Shown piece by piece: positions 55,745-64,000 of a stretch of DNA of 64,000 nucleotides (the first letter of the stretch is position 1; the number at the start of each line of letters is the position of its first letter). This stretch comes from Dechloromonas sp. A34. Its GTDB lineage: Bacteria; Pseudomonadota; Gammaproteobacteria; Burkholderiales; Rhodocyclaceae. The notes under the pieces are model-generated. The model was not told the origin of the DNA, made no database searches, and saw only the letters and a program-made list of their open reading frames with translations. A program made the position numbers and the translations under genes. Location of the stretch: assembly GCF_026261605.1 (NCBI RefSeq), contig NZ_CP102486.1, positions 186,001 to 250,000 of the forward strand, read 5' to 3'.

Positions 55745-56548
55745 ATGTTTCCCCAAGACCTGATCGAAGCGACCGCCCGCCGCTTCCACGAAGCCGAGAA
55801 GACCCGCCAGCAGATCCGCCAGGTCTCGCTGGACTACCCGGAAATCACCATCCCCGACGCCTACGCCATCCAGAAGGCCTGGGTCGACATGAAGATCGCC
55901 GAAGGCCGCAAGATCGTCGGCCACAAGATTGGCCTGACCTCACGCGCCATGCAGATGTCGTCGCAGATTGACGAGCCGGATTACGGCACACTGCTCGACG
56001 ACATGGTTTTCGCCGATGGCGGCGAGATTCCGGTCGACCGCTTCATCGTGCCGATGATCGAAGTCGAGCTGGCCTTCATCCTGAAAGACCGCCTCGAAGG
56101 TGAAAACGTCACGATGCTCGACGTGCTGTCCGCCACCGACTACGTGATCCCGGCGCTCGAACTGATCGACGCCCGCTCGCAGCGCATCGACCCCGACAGC
56201 AAGCGGCCGCGCAAGGTTTTCGACACCATCTCCGACAACGCCGCCAACGCCGGCATCATCATGGGCGGCCGGCCGATCAAGCCGATGGATGTCGATCTGC
56301 GCTGGGTTTCCGCCTTGCTCTACCGCAACGGCATCATCGAGGAAACCGGCGTCGCCGCCGGCGTCCTGAACCACCCGGCGAATGGCATCGCCTGGCTGGC
56401 CAAGCGTTTCGCGCCGCACGGCGTGGCGCTCGAGCCGGGCCAGATCATCCTCGCCGGCTCCTTCACCCGGCCGGTGCCGGCCAGCCGCGGCGACACCTTC
56501 CATGTCGATTACGGCCCGCTCGGCAACATCACCTGCCGTTTCGTCTAA
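55745..56548 (+). CDS. hpaH: 2-oxohept-3-ene-1,7-dioate hydratase HpaH
   Basis: Metal-dependent hydratase of the FAH/MhpD family, 267 residues, adding water to 2-oxohept-3-enedioate. Characteristic parts are [41 protein letters not shown] and [16 protein letters not shown], with the metal Glu pair in IEVELAF. AGAGGAC precedes the ATG at 55745. It follows the frameshifted hpaF after a small inverted-repeat element. Confidence 0.93.
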   Translation: MFPQDLIEATARRFHEAEKTRQQIRQVSLDYPEITIPDAYAIQKAWVDMKIAEGRKIVGHKIGLTSRAMQMSSQIDEPDYGTLLDDMVFADGGEIPVDRFIVPMIEVELAFILKDRLEGENVTMLDVLSATDYVIPALELIDARSQRIDPDSKRPRKVFDTISDNAANAGIIMGGRPIKPMDVDLRWVSALLYRNGIIEETGVAAGVLNHPANGIAWLAKRFAPHGVALEPGQIILAGSFTRPVPASRGDTFHVDYGPLGNITCRFV

Positions 56549-56564
56549 GCCACCGGAGCCGATC

Positions 56565-57362
56565 ATGGACATGCCCCTCAACTCATTCAAGCGCGCGCTG
56601 GCCGCCGGCGAAACCCAGATCGGCCTCTTTCTCGGCCTGGCCAACGCCTACACCGCCGAAATAGTCGCCGGCACCGGATTCGACTGGCTGCTGATCGACG
56701 GCGAGCACGGTCCGAACGACCTGCGTTCGATCATCGAACAGTTGCAGGCCCTGGCCCCGTACCCGGTGCGGCCGGTGGTGCGCACCGTCGATCACGACGT
56801 GGCGCGCATCAAGCAGCTGCTCGACGGCGGCGTCCAGACGTTGATGGTGCCGATGGTCGAAAGCGCGGCCGATGCCGAAAAGCTGGTCCGCGCCATGCGT
56901 TATCCGCCGCACGGTATGCGCGGGGTGGGCACGGCGATGGCCCGGGCGGCGCGCTGGAATGGCGTAGAGGGCTACTTTGCTCACGCCGACGAGGAAATGT
57001 GTTTGATCGTGCAGATCGAGTCGATGGCTGGGTTGGTTGGGCTGGACGATATTTTGTGCGTTGAGGGTGTCGATGCGGTGTTCATCGGGCCGTCCGATCT
57101 TGCGGCTTCGATGGGGTATCTCGGGAATCCGGGGCATCCGGAGGTCAAGGCAGCGGTTGAGGGGGCGATTCGCAGGATTGCGGCGGCTGGCAAGGCGGCT
57201 GGGGTGTTCTCTGCCGATCCAGTGGCTGCCGAGGCTTATCGGCAGATTGGGGCAAACTTCCTGTTGGTTGGGGTGGATGCGCTGCTGCTGCGGAATTCGG
57301 CGGTGGCTCTGGCCGACAGGTTCAAGAAGGCTGAATCCGGGAAGACCGGGGCGGCTTACTAA
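56565..57362 (+). CDS. hpaI: 4-hydroxy-2-oxoheptanedioate aldolase HpaI
   Basis: Class II (metal) aldolase of the HpcH/HpaI family, 265 residues. It cleaves 4-hydroxy-2-oxoheptanedioate to pyruvate and succinate semialdehyde. Seen are FDWLLIDGEHGPND, RPVVRTVDHDVARIKQLLDGG, GTAMARAARW and IGPSDLAASMGY; metal ligands are the Glu in IQIESMAG-like VQIESMAG and the Asp in the GPSDLA loop. Codon use and GC fall somewhat toward the 3' end (TTG and GGG codons), unlike the first half. Starts 16 bases after hpaH. Confidence 0.93.
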   Translation: MDMPLNSFKRALAAGETQIGLFLGLANAYTAEIVAGTGFDWLLIDGEHGPNDLRSIIEQLQALAPYPVRPVVRTVDHDVARIKQLLDGGVQTLMVPMVESAADAEKLVRAMRYPPHGMRGVGTAMARAARWNGVEGYFAHADEEMCLIVQIESMAGLVGLDDILCVEGVDAVFIGPSDLAASMGYLGNPGHPEVKAAVEGAIRRIAAAGKAAGVFSADPVAAEAYRQIGANFLLVGVDALLLRNSAVALADRFKKAESGKTGAAY

Positions 57363-57410
57363 TGCTGTTTCCCGTGCTCGGGCTTGGGTTTCCGCCTTGT
57401 TGGCGGGCGT

Positions 57411-57910
57411 ACTTTTTCTTGCTTCGCCAAGAAAAAGTAGCCAAAAAGAAGGCGACCCCGGGTTACGCGGTCGGCGTTGCCGACTGCCCTGCGCTACTCG
57501 AAGTCGGCGGGGGCTGCGGAACTCGGGCTACGCCCTCAGACAGTCCTCGCCCTTATCCGCCGGCTTCTGCGTTGCTCGGCGCTCCACACGGGGACCCGAA
57601 AGTCAAAACCGAGCCCGGCCCCAACCACCGTCACTCCCGCGCAGGCGGGAGTCCAGTCCCAGGCATGGATTCCCGCCTGCCCGGGAATAACGAGACAGAC
57701 CGTTCAGCGCGCGTTGTTTCACCGGGCCCCTTGAGAGGTGCCGAGCAACGCAGAAGCGCCGGGGGCCTTCGGCGAGCACTGTTTGAGGGGCGCAGCCCCG
57801 AGTTGCGCAGCCGCCCGGCGTTTCGAGTAGCGCAGGGTACCGGCGTAGCCGGCACCGACCTAGGGTCGCCTTCTTTTTGCTTACTTTTTCTTGGCGAAGC
57901 AAGAAAAAGT
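57411..57910. repeat. 500-base repeat block: two ~190-base inverted copies around a REP-like palindrome
   Basis: This gene-free stretch starts and ends with the same sequence in opposite directions (ACTTTTTCTTGCTTCGCCAA near 57411 and its complement near 57891-57910). The arms, roughly 57411-57598 and 57721-57910, stay similar but diverged throughout. Reading frames within (LLRQEKV..KKKATPG type) are of a kind seen as spurious proteins in many proteobacteria, so I do not call genes. It separates hpaI from the aldehyde dehydrogenase gene. Confidence 0.8.
57630..57691. repeat. REP-like inverted repeat, copy 1
   Basis: Arms 57630-57656 (GTCACTCCCGCG...GTCCAG) and 57665-57691 (ATGGATTCCCGC...AATAAC) are diverged members of the repeat seen at 59454-59521. 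It sits between the two arms of the larger inverted block. Confidence 0.65.
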
Positions 57911-57989
57911 GAGACGCCCCGCAAGGGCGGAACCCCGGCTAATTAGTCGCAAAATGCCCAATTAAAGAAACCAATAGGAGAACAACCCC

Positions 57990-59444
57990 ATGCTGTCCCT
58001 AACTGACCCCAACCTCCTCCGCCAATCCTGCTACATCAACGGCACCTGGACCCCCGCCGACAACGGCGAAACCTTCCCCGTCACCAATCCGGCGACTGGC
58101 GAAACCATCGCCACCGTCCCCCGCTGCGGCACCGCCGAAACTGAGCGCGCCATCGCCGCCGCTGATGAAGCCCTCAAAACCTGGCGCGAAACCACCGCCG
58201 CCGAGCGTTCCCGCATCCTCCGCCGCTGGTTCGACCTGCTCATGACCCACCAGGAAGACCTCGCCGCGCTGATGACCGCCGAACAAGGCAAGCCCCTCGC
58301 CGAATCCCGTGGCGAGATCGCCTACGCCGCCGCCTACATCGAGTGGTTCGCCGAGGAAGCCAAGCGCGCTTACGGCGAAGTCATCCCGTCGCCCTTCAAG
58401 GACCGCCAATTGGTCGTCACCAAGGAACCAGTCGGCGTCTGCGCCGCGATCACGCCGTGGAATTTCCCGTCGGCAATGATCACCCGCAAGGTCGCCCCGG
58501 CCCTGGCCGCCGGCTGCACCATCATCCTCAAGCCGGCCGAGCAGACCCCGCTTTCCGCCCTGGCCCTGGCCGAACTGGCCGAACGGGCCGGCGTCCCTGC
58601 AGGTGTCTTCAGTGTGGTGACCGGCAAGGCGAGCGCCATCGGTGGTGTCATGACGGCCAGCCCGATTGTCCGCAAGCTGACCTTCACCGGCTCGACCCCC
58701 ATCGGTCAGTTGCTGATGCAGCAGTGCGCCGGCACGGTCAAGAAAATGTCGCTGGAACTCGGCGGCAACGCCCCGTTCATCGTCTTCGACGATGCCGATC
58801 TCGACGCCGCCGTCGCCGGCGCCATGGCCTCCAAATACCGCAATGCCGGCCAGACCTGCGTCTGCTCCAATCGCTTCCTGGTCCAGGACGGCGTCTATGA
58901 GGCCTTCGCCGCCAAGCTGGCCGCCGCCGTTTCGGCGCTCAAGGTCGGCCACGGTACGGAAGAGGGCGTCACCCAGGGGCCGCTGATCGACGATGCCGCG
59001 ATCAACAAGGTCGAGGAACTGGTCAAGGACGCCGTCGATAAAGGCGCCCGCGTCGTCACCGGCGGCAAGCGCCATGCGCTGGGCCGCACCTGGTTCGAGC
59101 CGACCATCCTGGCCGACGTGGTGCCCGGCATGGCGGTGGCGAAGGAAGAAATCTTCGGGCCGGTCGCCCCGCTGTTCCGCTTCAAGACCGAAGCCGAAGC
59201 CGTGCAGATGGCCAACGACACCGAATTCGGCCTCGCCGCCTACTTCTTCTCGAAAGACCACGGTCGCGTCTGGCGCGTCTCGAAGCAGCTCGAATACGGC
59301 ATGGTCGGCGTCAATACCGGCCTGATTTCGACCGAAGTCGCGCCGTTCGGTGGCGTCAAGATGTCCGGCATCGGCCGCGAAGGTTCCAGTCACGGCCTCG
59401 ACGAGTACATGGAGACCAAGTACCTGGCGCTGGGTGGGTTGTAG
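57990..59444 (+). CDS. gabD: NAD(P)-dependent succinate-semialdehyde dehydrogenase
   Basis: Aldehyde dehydrogenase of 484 residues, of the GabD type. Catalytic Glu in LELGGNAPF, Cys in NAGQTCVCSNRF, NAD site FTGSTPIGQ. HpaI yields succinate semialdehyde, so this enzyme completes the hpa route to succinate even though the repeat block separates it from hpaI. ATAGGAGAAC precedes the ATG at 57990. Other semialdehydes such as glutarate semialdehyde are possible substrates of this family. Confidence 0.92.
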   Translation: MLSLTDPNLLRQSCYINGTWTPADNGETFPVTNPATGETIATVPRCGTAETERAIAAADEALKTWRETTAAERSRILRRWFDLLMTHQEDLAALMTAEQGKPLAESRGEIAYAAAYIEWFAEEAKRAYGEVIPSPFKDRQLVVTKEPVGVCAAITPWNFPSAMITRKVAPALAAGCTIILKPAEQTPLSALALAELAERAGVPAGVFSVVTGKASAIGGVMTASPIVRKLTFTGSTPIGQLLMQQCAGTVKKMSLELGGNAPFIVFDDADLDAAVAGAMASKYRNAGQTCVCSNRFLVQDGVYEAFAAKLAAAVSALKVGHGTEEGVTQGPLIDDAAINKVEELVKDAVDKGARVVTGGKRHALGRTWFEPTILADVVPGMAVAKEEIFGPVAPLFRFKTEAEAVQMANDTEFGLAAYFFSKDHGRVWRVSKQLEYGMVGVNTGLISTEVAPFGGVKMSGIGREGSSHGLDEYMETKYLALGGL

Positions 59445-59453
59445 ACAACCGTT

Positions 59454-59521
59454 GTCATTCCCGCGTAGGCGGGAATCCAGAAATGCACTGCGGCCTGGAT
59501 TCCCGCTTTCGCGGGAATGAC
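59454..59521. repeat. REP-like inverted repeat, copy 2
   Basis: Arms 59454-59480 and 59495-59521 (27 bases each) match at 25 of 27 positions around a 14-base spacer. The unit GTCATTCCCGCG.AGGCGGGAATCCAG-like is a common intergenic repeat in proteobacterial genomes. It lies 10 bases after the dehydrogenase stop and may act as a terminator. Confidence 0.9.
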
Positions 59522-59543
59522 CTATCAAGCGGACACATTCTTA

Positions 59544-60740
59544 ATGACCACTCCCGCCATCGAACCGGCCCGCGAGGGCCGTTTCATTTTGTTGCTCGGG
59601 GCGCTGGTCGCCTTCGGGCCGCTCGCCATCGACCTCTACCTGCCGGCCCTGCCGGCCATCGCGGCTGGCCTCTCGGCCTCGGCCGAGGCGGTGCAACTGT
59701 CGATCACCGTCTTCCTCGCCGGCTTTTCGCTGGGCATGCTGTTCTACGGCCCGATCTCCGACCGCTACGGCCGGCGCACGGTGATGCTGACCGGCATCGC
59801 GCTGTTTGCCCTGGCCAGCCTGGCCTGCATGTTGGCGACTTCGGTCGAGCAACTGATCGCCGCCCGCTTCGTCCAGGCCCTGGGCGGCGGGGCGGCCTCG
59901 GTGCTGGCGCGGGCCGTGGTCCGCGACGTTTACACGCCGACCGAAGCCATCCGCAAGCTGTCGCTGATGGCCATGGTGACAGCCATCGCGCCGCTGCTGG
60001 CCCCGGTGCTCGGCAGCCTGCTGCTCGGCCAGTTCGGCTGGCGCGGCACTTTCGCGGCGGTCGTTGTCTGGGGCGTGCTCAGCCTGCTGGTCGTCTGGTT
60101 CCAGCTGCCGGAAACCCTGCCCGCCGAGCGCCGCGGTCAACTGCCGCTGGGCCGGGCCTTCGCCATCTACGGCAGCCTGCTGCGCGACCCCGTGGCGCTC
60201 GGCCTGCTGTTGGCCGGCGGCATGTCCTTCGCCGCGATGTTCGCCTACATCACGGCCAGCCCCTTCTATTTCATCGAACTCAACGGCTTTTCGCCCACCG
60301 CCTACGGCCTGCTCTTCGCCGCCAACGCGGTCGGCATCTTTGCCGCCAATTACCTGAACAGCCGCCTGGCCAAAAGCCAGGGTCCGGCCGTGATGGCCGG
60401 CATCGGCTCGGCCGCCGGCTTTACCGGGGCGCTGCTGCTCTGGCTGGCGAGCGGCCTGGCCGACGCCGTGCCGGCAGTGATCGGCAGCCTGTTCATCGTG
60501 GTCAGCATGACCGGCCTGCTCGGCGCCAACTGCGTCGGCCTGCTCATGTCCCGTTACCCGCAGAATGCCGGCGCCGCGGCCGCCCTGTTCGGGGCCAGCC
60601 AGTTCGGCCTCGGCATGCTGGCCAGCGCGGCGGTCAGCTATCATCACGACGGCAGTGGGCGACCGATGGCATGGGCCATCCTGGCGACCACCGCCGCCTC
60701 GCTCGCCGGTTATCTGCTGTACCGGCGCGGCCAGCGCTGA
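59544..60740 (+). CDS. Bcr/CflA-family MFS drug efflux transporter
   Basis: A 398-residue exporter with twelve hydrophobic segments. Typical parts: LGALVAFGPLAIDLYLPALP, the loop YGPISDRYGRRTVMLTG (MFS motif A) and RFVQALGGGAASVLARAVVRD. Bcr/CflA proteins export drugs and small molecules such as sulfonamides or amino-acid derivatives. ATG at 59544 is preferred because the in-frame ATG at 59517 lies inside the REP palindrome. It has no clear ribosome site. Confidence 0.9.
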   Translation: MTTPAIEPAREGRFILLLGALVAFGPLAIDLYLPALPAIAAGLSASAEAVQLSITVFLAGFSLGMLFYGPISDRYGRRTVMLTGIALFALASLACMLATSVEQLIAARFVQALGGGAASVLARAVVRDVYTPTEAIRKLSLMAMVTAIAPLLAPVLGSLLLGQFGWRGTFAAVVVWGVLSLLVVWFQLPETLPAERRGQLPLGRAFAIYGSLLRDPVALGLLLAGGMSFAAMFAYITASPFYFIELNGFSPTAYGLLFAANAVGIFAANYLNSRLAKSQGPAVMAGIGSAAGFTGALLLWLASGLADAVPAVIGSLFIVVSMTGLLGANCVGLLMSRYPQNAGAAAALFGASQFGLGMLASAAVSYHHDGSGRPMAWAILATTAASLAGYLLYRRGQR

Positions 60741-60753
60741 CTCCCGACCCTCG

Positions 60754-62019
60754 ATGACCGCATCCTCCCCACGCACCAGCCGTCTGCCGGCCGGCATGCG
60801 CGCCTTGGCCCACCGCAATTTCCGCCTCTATTTCGCCGGCCAGGCGGTCTCCATCCTCGGTTCGTGGATCCAGCAGGTGGCGCTCTCCTGGCTGGTCTAC
60901 CGGCTCACCGGCTCGGCCGCGCTGCTCGGCATCACCGCCTTCTGCGGCCTGATCCCGCAGCTGGTGGTCGGCCCGCTGGCCGGCGCCTGGATCGACAAGC
61001 ACGACAAGAAAAAATGGCTGATCGGCGTCCAGTCGTTGATGGCCCTCCAGGCCTTCGTGCTCGCCGGCCTGTGCTGGCTGGACTGGATAACCCCCAGCTT
61101 CATCGTGCTCATGGCGCTGGCCCTCGGCACCCTGAGCAGCTTCGACGCGCCGCTGCGCCAGTCGCTGATCGGCAGCTTCGTCGGCAGTCGCGATGACCTG
61201 CCCAACGCCCTGGCCTTGAACGCCATGCTGTTCAACGCCGGCCGCTTCATCGGCCCGCCGATTGCCGGCCTGCTCCTCGGCGTGACTTCGGAAGCCTTCT
61301 GCTTCGCGATCAACGGTTTTTCCTTCCTCGCCCTGATCGCCGCCATCCGGCTGGTTCGCAGCGAACCGCCCAAGCGCGCCCAGGGTTCGGTCGGCCAGGT
61401 CTTCAAGGAAGGCGTGCGCTACGCCTGGCAGACCTGGGCCATCCGCTGGCTGATCATCACGCTCATCGCCCTCAACCTGACCGCCTCGGCCTACGCCGTG
61501 CTGCTGCCGGTCTTCGCCCGCGACGTCTTCGCCGGCGACGCGACGACCCTGGGCTGGCTGTGGGGGGCGGCCGGCTGCGGCGCCTTTGCCTCGACGGTCT
61601 TTCTCGCCACCCGCAAATCGGTCTCCGGCCTGATCGGCGCCGTGGTCGCCGGCGTCGCGCTCAGTGCAGCGGCGCTGCTGGTCTTCGGCGCGACGACCCG
61701 GCTGCCGCTCGCGCTGGCCGCCATGGTCGCCCTCGGCTTCGGCATCTCGGTGTGTAACGTCGGCATCAACATGATCCTGCAAAGCTCGGCCCCCGAACAG
61801 TTCCGCGGCCGCATCGTCTCCTTCTTCACCTCCGCCCGCTTCGGCTTCGACGCGCTGGGCGGTCTGCTCGCCGGCTTCGTCGCCGTCGTCCTCGGTGCCG
61901 GCCAGACCCTGCTGGTCGAAGGGGTGGTACTCACCGTTTTCGTATTATTCCTGCTGACCCTGCGCCAACGCCTGACGGCGCAGGTTTCGGCAACACATGG
62001 AGAAAGTCATGGACATTGA
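60754..62019 (+). CDS. MFS transporter (EntS-like, MFS_3)
   Basis: A 421-residue transporter with twelve hydrophobic segments: LAHRNFRLYFAGQAVSILGSWIQQVALSWLVYRLTGS is typical of the MFS_3/EntS class, with DDLPNALALNAMLFNAGRFIGPPIAG further on. The substrate is unknown; relatives export siderophores or drugs. It starts 13 bases after the Bcr-type gene, so the two are probably co-transcribed, and overlaps the next gene by 11 bases. Confidence 0.88.
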   Translation: MTASSPRTSRLPAGMRALAHRNFRLYFAGQAVSILGSWIQQVALSWLVYRLTGSAALLGITAFCGLIPQLVVGPLAGAWIDKHDKKKWLIGVQSLMALQAFVLAGLCWLDWITPSFIVLMALALGTLSSFDAPLRQSLIGSFVGSRDDLPNALALNAMLFNAGRFIGPPIAGLLLGVTSEAFCFAINGFSFLALIAAIRLVRSEPPKRAQGSVGQVFKEGVRYAWQTWAIRWLIITLIALNLTASAYAVLLPVFARDVFAGDATTLGWLWGAAGCGAFASTVFLATRKSVSGLIGAVVAGVALSAAALLVFGATTRLPLALAAMVALGFGISVCNVGINMILQSSAPEQFRGRIVSFFTSARFGFDALGGLLAGFVAVVLGAGQTLLVEGVVLTVFVLFLLTLRQRLTAQVSATHGESHGH

Positions 62020-62437
62020 AATGATCGCCTCGCTCGGCCTGGGCAGCGCCGATGAACTCGCCAATCGGGCGCTCGCCGCCGCCAGCGAGGCCGGCGTCAA
62101 GATCTGCGTCGCCGTCGTCGACCGCGCCGGCTACCCGCTAGTCTTCAAGCGCCACCCGGGGGCGCCCTTCCACTCGATCGACATCGCGCTCGACAAGGCC
62201 TACACCGTGGTCAGCTTCGGCCCCGCCACCGCCAAATGGGACGCCCGCCTGGCCAAAGGCTCGGAAATGCTGCGCCACGGCCTGATGCAGCGCGAGCGCT
62301 TCGTCGGATTCGGCGGCGGCTTGCCGGTCAAGCACGAGGGCGTGCTGGTCGGGGCGATTGGCGTTTCCGGGGGGAGCGAGGCGCAGGATGTGGCGTTTGC
62401 TGAGGCGGCGCTGGCGGGGTTGGGTGCTGGCGGGTGA
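62009..62437 (+). CDS. GlcG/HbpS-family protein
   Basis: A 142-residue DUF336 protein (MDIEMIASLGLGSADELANRAL, VCAVVDRAGYPLVFKRHPGA-like centre and VKHEGVLVGAIGVSGGSEAQDVAFAEAAL). Relatives bind haem (HbpS) or sit beside glycolate oxidase genes; others modify small aromatic or corrinoid-linked molecules. The ATG at 62009 follows TGGAGAAA; an ATG at 61997 is also in frame. Its overlap with the MFS gene suggests a linked role, not known. Confidence 0.85.
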   Translation: MDIEMIASLGLGSADELANRALAAASEAGVKICVAVVDRAGYPLVFKRHPGAPFHSIDIALDKAYTVVSFGPATAKWDARLAKGSEMLRHGLMQRERFVGFGGGLPVKHEGVLVGAIGVSGGSEAQDVAFAEAALAGLGAGG

Positions 62438-62459
62438 TTTGTCAGGCCTTTGGGAAGTG

Positions 62460-63125
62460 TCAGTCCCTAGCGTAGGATCCGTCTACCCCGTACACGCTTT
62501 TCTCCTCGACGACAGCCCGCCACGCAGCGAGTGCGGGAAGCTCTAGGGCTTGGTCTGCAAGGCGTTTGTTTGCATGCTTCTTTAGTTCCTTCAATGAGCA
62601 ATAGGCTTCTATCTTTGAACGGTCGTCAGGAAGCGAATAACGCTGGCCCTTAGTGGAGTCGAAACTGTGACTAAGTATGGCAAGTGAGAAGTCATCGAGC
62701 GAAGGGTTCGCGAACTTCATGGCTGCAAATACCTTCGAACACTCACTGGGCGCCACACTGCTCAGTCTCCAAAGAATCAAGCCTGGGTTGCATGTCGTTA
62801 ATAATCGGCCTGCTTTGGCGGCTTCCAGGATGTTTTTTGCTAGCTTGTCCGCGAGCCTCGCTTGGGCCTCGGGGGGCAGCGCAGCATTTCATCTTGCTTC
62901 TTATCGAATAGATAGCTGTCCGAGAATAGCTCTATGGCAACCGTGAGGTTGTTGGGATCGAGAACGATCTTCTCGGCCAGATTCGCCTCTTGGCCGGTAG
63001 CAGCGGCCTTGACGATCAGTCGAATGGCTCTTACTGCCACATCCTCGACCGGCAACCGGAAAAACCCGGAACGGTCTTTCGACCTCGCCGGAAACGGCTC
63101 TATATCAGCCAAACGTGCGATGTCC
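62460..63125 (-). pseudogene. IS66-truncated and frameshifted gene of unknown function
   Basis: Two minus-strand pieces make one protein if one base is added in the run of six G at 62871-62876. The first piece begins at the IS border (DIARLADIEPFPARSK ... KQDEML) and the second continues as EAQARLADKLAKNILEAAK and ends with VYGVDGSYARD at 62460. No start codon remains because the IS66 element lies at the 5' side. GC is lower than in the flanking genes, suggesting transfer. It may be the C-terminal part of a larger protein such as a P-loop NTPase, but I recognise no motif. Confidence 0.65.
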
Positions 63126-64000
63126 GTAAGCGCCCGGCGAACTCAGGTCAGTCGGTGATTTGAGGTTGCCAGCGGTGCGGCAGCAGGTCGCCGACGCGGC
63201 TTGCCGGTTGGGTCGGCAGGCGGGTCAGGACATCCTTCAGGTAAGCCAAAGGCTCGTGACCATTGAGCTTGGCGGATTGGATCAGGCTCATGATCGCGGC
63301 GGCGCGTTTGCCGGCGCGCAAGCTGCCGGCAAATAACCAGTTCTTGCGGCCGAGCGCGATCGGCCGGATCTGATTCTCGATCCAGTTGTTATCGATCGGC
63401 ACCTGGCCATCCGTTAGGTAATGCGTCAGCGCCACCCAGCGTTTCAGGCTGTAGTCGATCGCCCTGGCGGTCCCCGAGCCATTGGGTACCACCTGTCGTT
63501 GCCGGGTCAACCAGGCATGCAATTCATCGGCAATCGGTCGGGCTTTCGCCTCCCGAATTCGTCGTCGCTCATCGATGTCGAATCCGGCAGCTTCCTGCTC
63601 GACCCCATAGAGTTTGCCGAAACAATCCAGTGCCTCGCCGGCGATCAGGCTCTGCTTCTGGCTGTGTAGCTCGAAGAACTTGCGCCGGGCATGCGCCATG
63701 CAGCCGGCTTCAGTCAACCCATTGGCCAGCAGTGCCTTGTAGCCTGAGTAATCATCGCAAATCAGTGTGCCGCGCCAGTCACCCAGGAATTCCTGGGCGT
63801 GCCTGCCGGCACGGCTTTCAGCAAAGTCATAGATCACCGCCTTGGTCGGCTCGAAGGCGCCGATGCTGTAGGACCAGAGGTAGGCTCGATGCGTCTTGCC
63901 AGCCCCCGGATCAAGCATGGCCACCGGCGTTTCATCGGCATGCAGCACCCGATGCCCGAGCATCTCATCCTTCAGGGCATCGACCAGGGGCTGGAGTGCC
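63126..64000 (-). mobile_element. IS66-family insertion sequence (one end; continues beyond the window)
   Basis: The element ends with the terminal sequence GTAAGCGCCCGGCGAA at 63126, which fits IS66-family ends that begin GTAA. The eight bases before it (CGATGTCC, 63118-63125) would be one copy of the target duplication. The element carries a tnpC-type transposase reading towards this end and disrupts the gene fragment at 62460-63125. Confidence 0.85.
63148..64000 (-). CDS. tnpC: IS66 transposase TnpC (5' part beyond the window)
   Basis: The C-terminal part of the IS66 DDE transposase: LHADETPVAMLD and CDDYSGYKALLANG carry the acidic residues, followed by the zinc-like AGCMAHARRKFFELH and the final DNNWIENQIRPIALGRKNWLFAGS with the catalytic Glu. 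The frame is open to the right edge, so the N-terminal part and the accessory genes tnpA/tnpB are outside. The visible part appears intact. Confidence 0.93.
   Translation of the reverse strand, partial: ALQPLVDALKDEMLGHRVLHADETPVAMLDPGAGKTHRAYLWSYSIGAFEPTKAVIYDFAESRAGRHAQEFLGDWRGTLICDDYSGYKALLANGLTEAGCMAHARRKFFELHSQKQSLIAGEALDCFGKLYGVEQEAAGFDIDERRRIREAKARPIADELHAWLTRQRQVVPNGSGTARAIDYSLKRWVALTHYLTDGQVPIDNNWIENQIRPIALGRKNWLFAGSLRAGKRAAAIMSLIQSAKLNGHEPLAYLKDVLTRLPTQPASRVGDLLPHRWQPQITD

Noticed and set aside
57603-57700. Possible CRISPR array because of GCGGGA-type repeats
   Set aside because: Only two inverted, diverged units are present, with no regular spacers. The same unit recurs at 59454 as a palindrome, so it is a REP-like repeat. 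No cas genes are in the window.
57362-57946. Plus-strand frames of 194-217 codons in the repeat block after hpaI
   Set aside because: The frames run through inverted repeat arms and REP-like palindromes, and overlap each other in several frames. They look like the spurious proteins often called in this repeat family.

Overview
The window is GC-rich, densely coded bacterial DNA. The gene set (PaaX-regulated phenylacetate genes, multicomponent phenol hydroxylase, homoprotocatechuate meta-cleavage genes, SUF, TRAP and Liv-type transporters, many two-component and hemerythrin proteins) suggests a metabolically versatile betaproteobacterium, most likely Rhodocyclales-like (Azoarcus/Thauera/Dechloromonas type). 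The taxon is inferred from gene content and style only.

Layout. (1) 1-10506: a minus-strand phenylacetyl-CoA operon (paaN-G-H-I-K-J, paaJ cut by the window edge) diverges from a plus-strand set: a small diiron oxygenase-like protein, a ferredoxin-NAD(P)H-type reductase and paaX. PaaABCDE is not in the window. (2) 10617-16561: SUF iron-sulfur assembly genes sufBCDSU-sufT plus a Rieske ferredoxin. (3) 16614-21134: an EAL response regulator and a large MASE4-like hybrid kinase. (4) 21386-24324: a tight set of JAMM protease, a three-domain fusion (CysO-like ubiquitin-fold carrier + rhodanese + E1/MoeB), a 52-codon mini-ORF coupled at both ends, and cysM. This looks like a protein-thiocarboxylate cysteine pathway with the carrier embedded in its own activating enzyme. 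(5) 24426-34086: envelope and signalling genes (two small lipoproteins, MlaC, response regulators, a Crp-like regulator, a NarX-type kinase, an MCP with C-terminal hemerythrin, a DUF218 protein, a free hemerythrin). (6) 34222-39932: paaY, an IclR regulator and a Liv-type ABC importer whose last ATPase carries an N-terminal hemerythrin-like HHE domain. No binding-protein gene is present.

(7) 40465-62437: an aromatic catabolic island. hpaR and hpaA (4-hydroxyphenylacetate regulators) precede a six-gene DmpKLMNOP-type hydroxylase. After a GNAT gene come a TRAP transporter and hpaG1-G2-E-D-D2-F-H-I, then a succinate-semialdehyde dehydrogenase. A 14-bp motif A(C/T)TAATAT..TAG(T/C) occurs beside hpaR, before the hydroxylase genes and twice before the TRAP/hpa operon, tying these units to one regulator, probably HpaR. 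hpaBC is absent, so the hydroxylase probably supplies homoprotocatechuate from 4-hydroxyphenylacetate. hpaF carries a one-base frameshift. Two MFS exporters and a GlcG/HbpS protein follow. (8) 62460-64000: a decayed gene cut by an IS66-family element that runs off the right edge.

Together the genes describe aerobic aromatic-acid use (phenylacetate and 4-hydroxyphenylacetate) with iron-sulfur/diiron biogenesis and O2-sensing hemerythrins. The most unusual items are the diiron/reductase pair in the paa locus, the CysO-rhodanese-E1 fusion beside a JAMM protease and CysM, the hemerythrin-LivF fusion, and the Dmp-type hydroxylase inside an hpa regulon.
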